A stretch of 64,000 nucleotides of DNA, taken from assembly GCA_963682175.1 (NCBI GenBank), contig OY821792.1, positions 1,005,501 through 1,069,500 on the forward strand, given 5' to 3'. Under the pieces are notes generated by a model, which made no database searches, was not told the origin of the DNA, and worked only from the letters and a program-made list of their open reading frames with translations. The position numbers were made by a program, and so were the translations under genes. Below are positions 60,409-64,000 of the stretch, piece after piece (within the stretch, counting starts at the first letter, position 1; every line of letters starts with the position of its first letter). The stretch is from Triglochin maritima (Eukaryota; Streptophyta; Magnoliopsida; Alismatales; Juncaginaceae).

Positions 60409-61921
60409 TGTTAGGATCTATGGCCCTCTAATCGATAGAAAAATGCGGAATTAAAAATACTAATCGAAGGATTAAGGAAGAGACAATTGCAAACCACAAA
60501 TTCGTCGACACCGGAGTTTAGAGAGGTTCGGCACCCACACCCGGGTCCTAGTCCTCCTCGCAAGCCTCGCTCGATCCCCCGAGCCTCGCTTACGGTTCCA
60601 CTAACCGATCTCCGTTCCGGGCCGAGACCAACGCCGTTTACAACACCGAGCCTCGCGAACAACCTCGCCTCGCTCGTGTCTCCTCTCACAACCCGAGAGG
60701 GAGCTTCCTCGAAGCTTTACAACTTGGTGATTCTTGAATAAGGAATTGGAATCACAATCTAACTAACACTCTATACTTGAGCACACTTGGATATGATATG
60801 GAATTGGATATGCAAGTGGTGAAGTTTAGGCTTGAGTGTTGTGGATTAAGAGCTTGAAGATGGAGAGGATTTGGCTTTGAGTATTGGATAGATAGGAAGT
60901 GTTCAAGATGTCCAAAGCAACCAAATGAGGTCCTATTTATAAGTCTTCAAGCTCATCTAGCCGTTTGGGAGTTGGTGGGGAATGGACCAATGAGAAAGCA
61001 AGATGTGACTTAAGCTCGGCCAGAAATCGAGACAGATTCGGTCGACCGTTATCCACACGGTAGTCCGAAACATTGGTCTGAACAAAGAACTCGGTTGACC
61101 GATTATGTATCGGATCACCGTTCACCAACCTCCAGTAGCTTTTATCTATTTAGCCCTAATTAAATTTGGTTCACCGAAGTCCATTCGGTTCACCGTTCCA
61201 AGGTGGACAGTAGAATTGATTGGGCTCTGATCTACTCAAGTTCGGTTGACCGTGTATACTTCGGTATACCGAAGTAGCGCGGGAATTGCGCTGACAAAGC
61301 GTGGGAGATTGGTTTACCAATAACGGTCAAGTTAAATAGCCGTTGGTCTCCTAAAGCAATATGATTCGGTTGACCGAATGAAGTTCGGTGTACCGAATAT
61401 GGATAAGTCAATTTGGCTTTAGGTCAAGATTTAAATACGACCGTTGGAGCAAAGTCCAAAACCGGTCCAGGCTAATTCGGTCTACCGAAGGCGGTTCGGT
61501 ATACCGAGGTGGTTATTCCAGGGAACACCTAAAGGATTCTACACGGTTGACCGCAAGGTGTTCGGTGGACCGAACTCTACAAGATTCGGTTTACCGAGAA
61601 GGGTTCGGTTAACCGTGGGGATACGGGACAAAATCCTAATGTGCTCAAGTTTACATTAATCCTTAGGACTCAAATTATACTACATTACACATTGGTCCAA
61701 AGCTTGATTACATGTCTTGAGTCTTTATCTTCTTGTCCCCAAGCTCCTTAGCTTGATTCTTCATCAACCTATTAAGAATATCGCAAGTACACGAATATAT
61801 ATGCAATGCATGTATTCATGTTTGCTTACTTTGATTGTCTAGGTTGATTGATTAAATATGGATTAAGATTAGATTACTTAATCATCAAAACTAAATAAAG
61901 ATTAAGGCTAAAAAGCCAACA
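60409..61921 (-). repeat. LTR 5 of the copia array
   Basis: Terminal LTR followed by the GGGTT duplication. It has one private base, G at about 61860 (AAATATGGATT). Confidence 0.95.
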
Positions 61922-61926
61922 GGGTT

Positions 61927-62520
61927 GACGTGGACAACTTCCCATATAATGATAGACTGCCAGGAATCATTTTGCCATTTCTGCAAAGGTGGAATGACGT
62001 ACGTGCTGATGGCAACTGTGGATTTCGATGTGTTGTCGATGTCTTTCATGGTGGTCAGGAGAACTGGTCGTACGCCCGTCGTGCGATTTCTAATGAGATA
62101 GGTGCACATCCTATTTATGAGACAGTCTATTTCGGCTATGTGAGAGAGGCTCGTCAACAAATTGATTGGGGTGGGGGAGGTTGTGGCGAGGATCATTATA
62201 TGGAGGTTTGGTCCGACTTGTTTCTTATTGTGAATTTTTACAAGTGTGCGGTCATGTATTTCACAGTGGGAACGGATGGTTCGTTGTTCCCGTGTCTTGT
62301 TGTTCTACCCTGGGAGTGTCCGTCTACCATGACGAGGCCTGTCAGAGAGTTGGTCACTGCTCATTTAGGGAGTTACGCTCATTTTATTCGTTTGGAATTA
62401 CTTGATGATTTCCCAGTACCTCCTATAGCGACCTTATGGTATCAAATGCGAGATGAGAGTGCTGTTGGATGGGAGGATCAGTACCAAAGTAGGATGGAGT
62501 ATTGGAACCGGTTACGTTGA
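61927..62520 (+). CDS. OTU-like cysteine protease domain, C-terminal part of the MULE protein
   Basis: About 198 codons ending in TGA. The catalytic signature ADGNCGFR (nucleophile Cys, about residue 36) and the distal YAHFIRL histidine are both present, so the OTU fold looks catalytically complete. The acceptor AG at 45905-45906 and the 14 bases at 45907-45920 begin this exon; the copia array then splits it, and coding resumes after the duplicated GGGTT (VDVDNFPYNDRLPG). In plants OTU domains are found attached to some MULE transposases; a deubiquitinase-like role in transposition is plausible but unproven. Confidence 0.8.
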   Translation, partial: DVDNFPYNDRLPGIILPFLQRWNDVRADGNCGFRCVVDVFHGGQENWSYARRAISNEIGAHPIYETVYFGYVREARQQIDWGGGGCGEDHYMEVWSDLFLIVNFYKCAVMYFTVGTDGSLFPCLVVLPWECPSTMTRPVRELVTAHLGSYAHFIRLELLDDFPVPPIATLWYQMRDESAVGWEDQYQSRMEYWNRLR

Positions 62521-62798
62521 TTGTAATTTGTAATGTTTTTGTAATGTATAATATATCGTGTATTCCTACTTATATCGTGTTGTTTTTTTACCGTATTTTA
62601 AATTTAAATATTATTTCATATCTAAAGAAATAAGTTGAAAATCTTTTCGTGAAAAATAAATATTAAAAAATACGATAGTCAAAGAAATATGTAGAAGATA
62701 TGTTCGTCAGAAATAAATAGAAGAGTACACAAATAAACATAAGCAAATACCATCAAATGTACTAACAGTGCAACAAAACGAAAGTAAAAGCAAGACAA

Positions 62799-63344
62799 CT
62801 ACAGCTCAGCATCTGAATCATGGTCCGAAATGCCCAACTGGTTGTTCCAATCCTCGATCAGGCGATCCCAATCTGTACATGCAAGTCTCGTCGCCTCAGT
62901 CGGCATGATGTCTCTCTCTCGCAAGAACGGTTGCGTACACTGTATCGCCCTACTCATCCACTGTATGTAAAATAAAAATTAGCGCACAATAACAAAATAT
63001 ACTTTAAAATTAAAAAATAAATTAGATAAACTTACCGCATCGGCACATGTCCTATCTAGTGGTCTCTCCGGTCTCGGAATGATACCGCGTACGAGTAGTG
63101 GATGTGAGCACCTACCGAACCACTGCAAATAATCTGGAGCACAAGTGGAGGGGTCGCGGCTACGACTCAGATCGGCGAGGTGTAGTTGTCCTACTCTCGG
63201 AAATGTCCCCCAAGGGGGAGGCGGTTCCGGCGACCGCCCGACTCAAAAATGTTTTTTTTTAAATTAATTAAAATAAACAAGGTAATTTACCAGATGTGAG
63301 TAGTCAGGGGTCTCCGCTGGTTCTTTTCCTGGCCTCCGAGACAT
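62799..63344 (-). pseudogene. Opposite-strand MULE ORF with plant mobile domain (PMD/MAIN-like) resemblance
   Basis: Candidate exons on the minus strand: 63291-63344 (ATG, MSRRPGKEPAETPDYSHL), 63036-63241 and 62799-62960 (TAG). The middle exon encodes DYLQWFGRCSHPLL and the last encodes WDRLIEDWNNQLGISDHD. The phase of exon 1 does not fit the best frame of exon 2, which otherwise meets a stop, so it is broken or my junction is wrong. The PMD link rests on the YLQWF...HP pattern only. It converges with the OTU exon. Confidence 0.4.
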
Positions 63345-63450
63345 TTTATGTGGGGAATAGAAGAGTGATATGAAGAGAAAGTTGTGTTAAAAGAGTGAAA
63401 TGAGGAGTTATATTAGTAGAAAGGGTAGAGGGGCAAAATGGTAATCTTAC

Positions 63451-63490
63451 GGGCGATTTAAGTAGTTTTACGGCGACGAATAGCAGTTCA
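63451..63490 (-). repeat. Right terminal inverted repeat of the MULE
   Basis: The reverse complement begins TGAACTGCTATTCGTCG and includes AAAACTACTTAAATCGCCC, matching the left TIR. Confidence 0.85.
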
Positions 63491-63499
63491 GTATTTTTT

Positions 63500-64000
63500 T
63501 GGAACTACTGTTCAAGGTCCGAAAATTACTTAAATCGCCCTAATAATTACAGTTTTGCTCTTTATAATTCATTTAATACTCATTTCGTCCCGTCTCTTAA
63601 AATAAGGTTTCTGCCTACATTTTCTCATTTTCCCATTACAAACACAACGAAAATGTCTGACGAAACGTCTGGATTCGGTGAATTAAGCCCAGCAAAAAAA
63701 ATCGGGTCGGACGACTGGGTAAAATGTCCCCCCATGTGGGAGGCGTCTTAGCCAGATGCCTCCCCCATGGCGAGGGCGTCTTAGCCAGACGCCACCCCCA
63801 AGTGGCGGGCGTTTTACCCAGACGTCTCTCTCATACTGATGGGGGGTGCCTCGCTAAGACGGTCGTCTAAAAAAAAATTAAAAAAATCGTAAAATTATAC
63901 GATATGTCATCTCAAATTATTTGAGGTTCCGTTGCAAGTTTTCAGTGGTAACGGGTCGGATTACAATGAGTTTTTTTTGCAAGTGATTAAGATTCAAAAA
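63500..64000 (+). mobile_element. Second MULE of the same family, left end (runs off the window)
   Basis: Starts TGGAACTACTGTTC, then AATTACTTAAATCGCCC, parallel to 43123-43164. An ATG at 63653 (MSDETSGFGE) corresponds to the first element's exon 1, and GTTCCGTTGCAAG near 63927 corresponds to the start of exon 2 (43469). The GT donor after exon 1 seems lost (GAATTAAG). Overall similarity is well below identity, so it is an older relative, not a fresh copy. Confidence 0.8.
63718..63865. repeat. GC-rich hairpin cluster in the second MULE
   Basis: Inverted and direct copies of GGCGTCTTAGCCAGAYGCC-type words occupy the same position as the 43336-43424 hairpin but with a different arrangement. 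Confidence 0.7.

Larger units (their letters stand above)
45921..61921 (-). mobile_element. Tandem gag-only Ty1/copia array (5 LTRs, 4 internal domains), TSD GGGTT
   Basis: 16,001 bp equal to four exact 3622-bp units plus one terminal LTR of 1513 bp. A single pair of 5-bp duplications GGGTT (45916-45920, 61922-61926) bounds the whole array, so it entered once and expanded in place. The orientation is minus: primer site, gag and purine tracts all read leftward. Each internal domain is 2109 bp and holds only gag; no protease, integrase or RT is present, which fits the TR-GAG class of non-autonomous elements. The sequence around gag (coiled coil and VWVPKTN/KQKWVPK tail) resembles Sireviruses. 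The insertion is inside the MULE OTU exon. Confidence 0.93.
43123..63490 (+). mobile_element. Mutator-like element (MULE) encoding transposase and OTU protease, enlarged by a copia array
   Basis: Terminal inverted repeats of about 40 bp (43123-43164 and 63451-63490, about 88% alike by eye) bound the element. Candidate 9-bp duplications ATATTTTTT (43114-43122) and GTATTTTTT (63491-63499) match at 8 of 9. Contents: transposase with SWIM finger, OTU-like cysteine protease, and an opposite-strand ORF near the right end. The total is 20.4 kb, of which 16.0 kb is the copia array, so the original MULE was about 4.4 kb. Stops in the transposase mean it is not autonomous now. Confidence 0.85.

Noticed and set aside
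45921..61921. Array dismissed as an assembly duplication
   Set aside because: Unit-specific SNPs in a mosaic order and a single target duplication argue for a real array, though long reads are still decisive.

Overview
Plant nuclear DNA, almost certainly eudicot. The evidence is the intron-bearing plant gene families, plant-type LTR retrotransposons (a Tekay/Del-like chromovirus and a Sirevirus-like Ty1/copia), a Mutator-like element (MULE) encoding a transposase plus OTU protease, a plant L1-type LINE and a hAT-like MITE. I cannot name the species. All translations, splice junctions and comparisons were done by eye; no database search was run.

Layout. 1-3530 is a degenerate higher-order repeat field. 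3900-4620 holds an unrecognised acidic minus-strand ORF and a 34-bp inverted repeat. 5421-14876 is a CHX-type cation/H+ antiporter pseudogene interrupted by two LTR insertions (6539-8616 and 11400-13886). 16568-24477 is a DNA topoisomerase VI subunit B (TOP6B) relic that lacks its ATP-lid exon, with a solo LTR in one intron (20694-23003). 25816-37572 is a decayed LINE carrying a MITE and a complete 8.46-kb Ty3 Tekay-like element (28350-36807). 39636-43090 (minus) is the only host gene that looks intact: a 121-residue KRTCAP2/KCP2-like oligosaccharyltransferase accessory protein. From 43123 to 63490 lies one MULE (transposase plus OTU protease). Its OTU exon was hit by a 16-kb tandem array of a gag-only copia element: five LTRs and four internal domains, bounded by one pair of GGGTT target-site duplications (TSDs). 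A second MULE of the same family begins at 63500 and runs off the window.

The two strongest observations are these. (1) Four LTR retrotransposon families from two superfamilies carry dense arrays of the palindrome CGGTNNACCG, arranged as pairs. In the copia LTR all eight pairs start exactly 19 bp apart; in the Ty3 LTRs the spacing is mostly 20-22 bp. This looks like a shared paired operator for a dimeric DNA-binding protein. (2) The copia array records its own origin. Its inner LTRs are mosaics whose 5' parts (window orientation) match the last LTR and whose 3' parts match the first LTR, as expected from unequal crossing-over between the two LTRs of one element.

The window is therefore mostly a layered transposon record around two dead host genes and one live one. 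No operon-like cooperation among genes is expected or seen.
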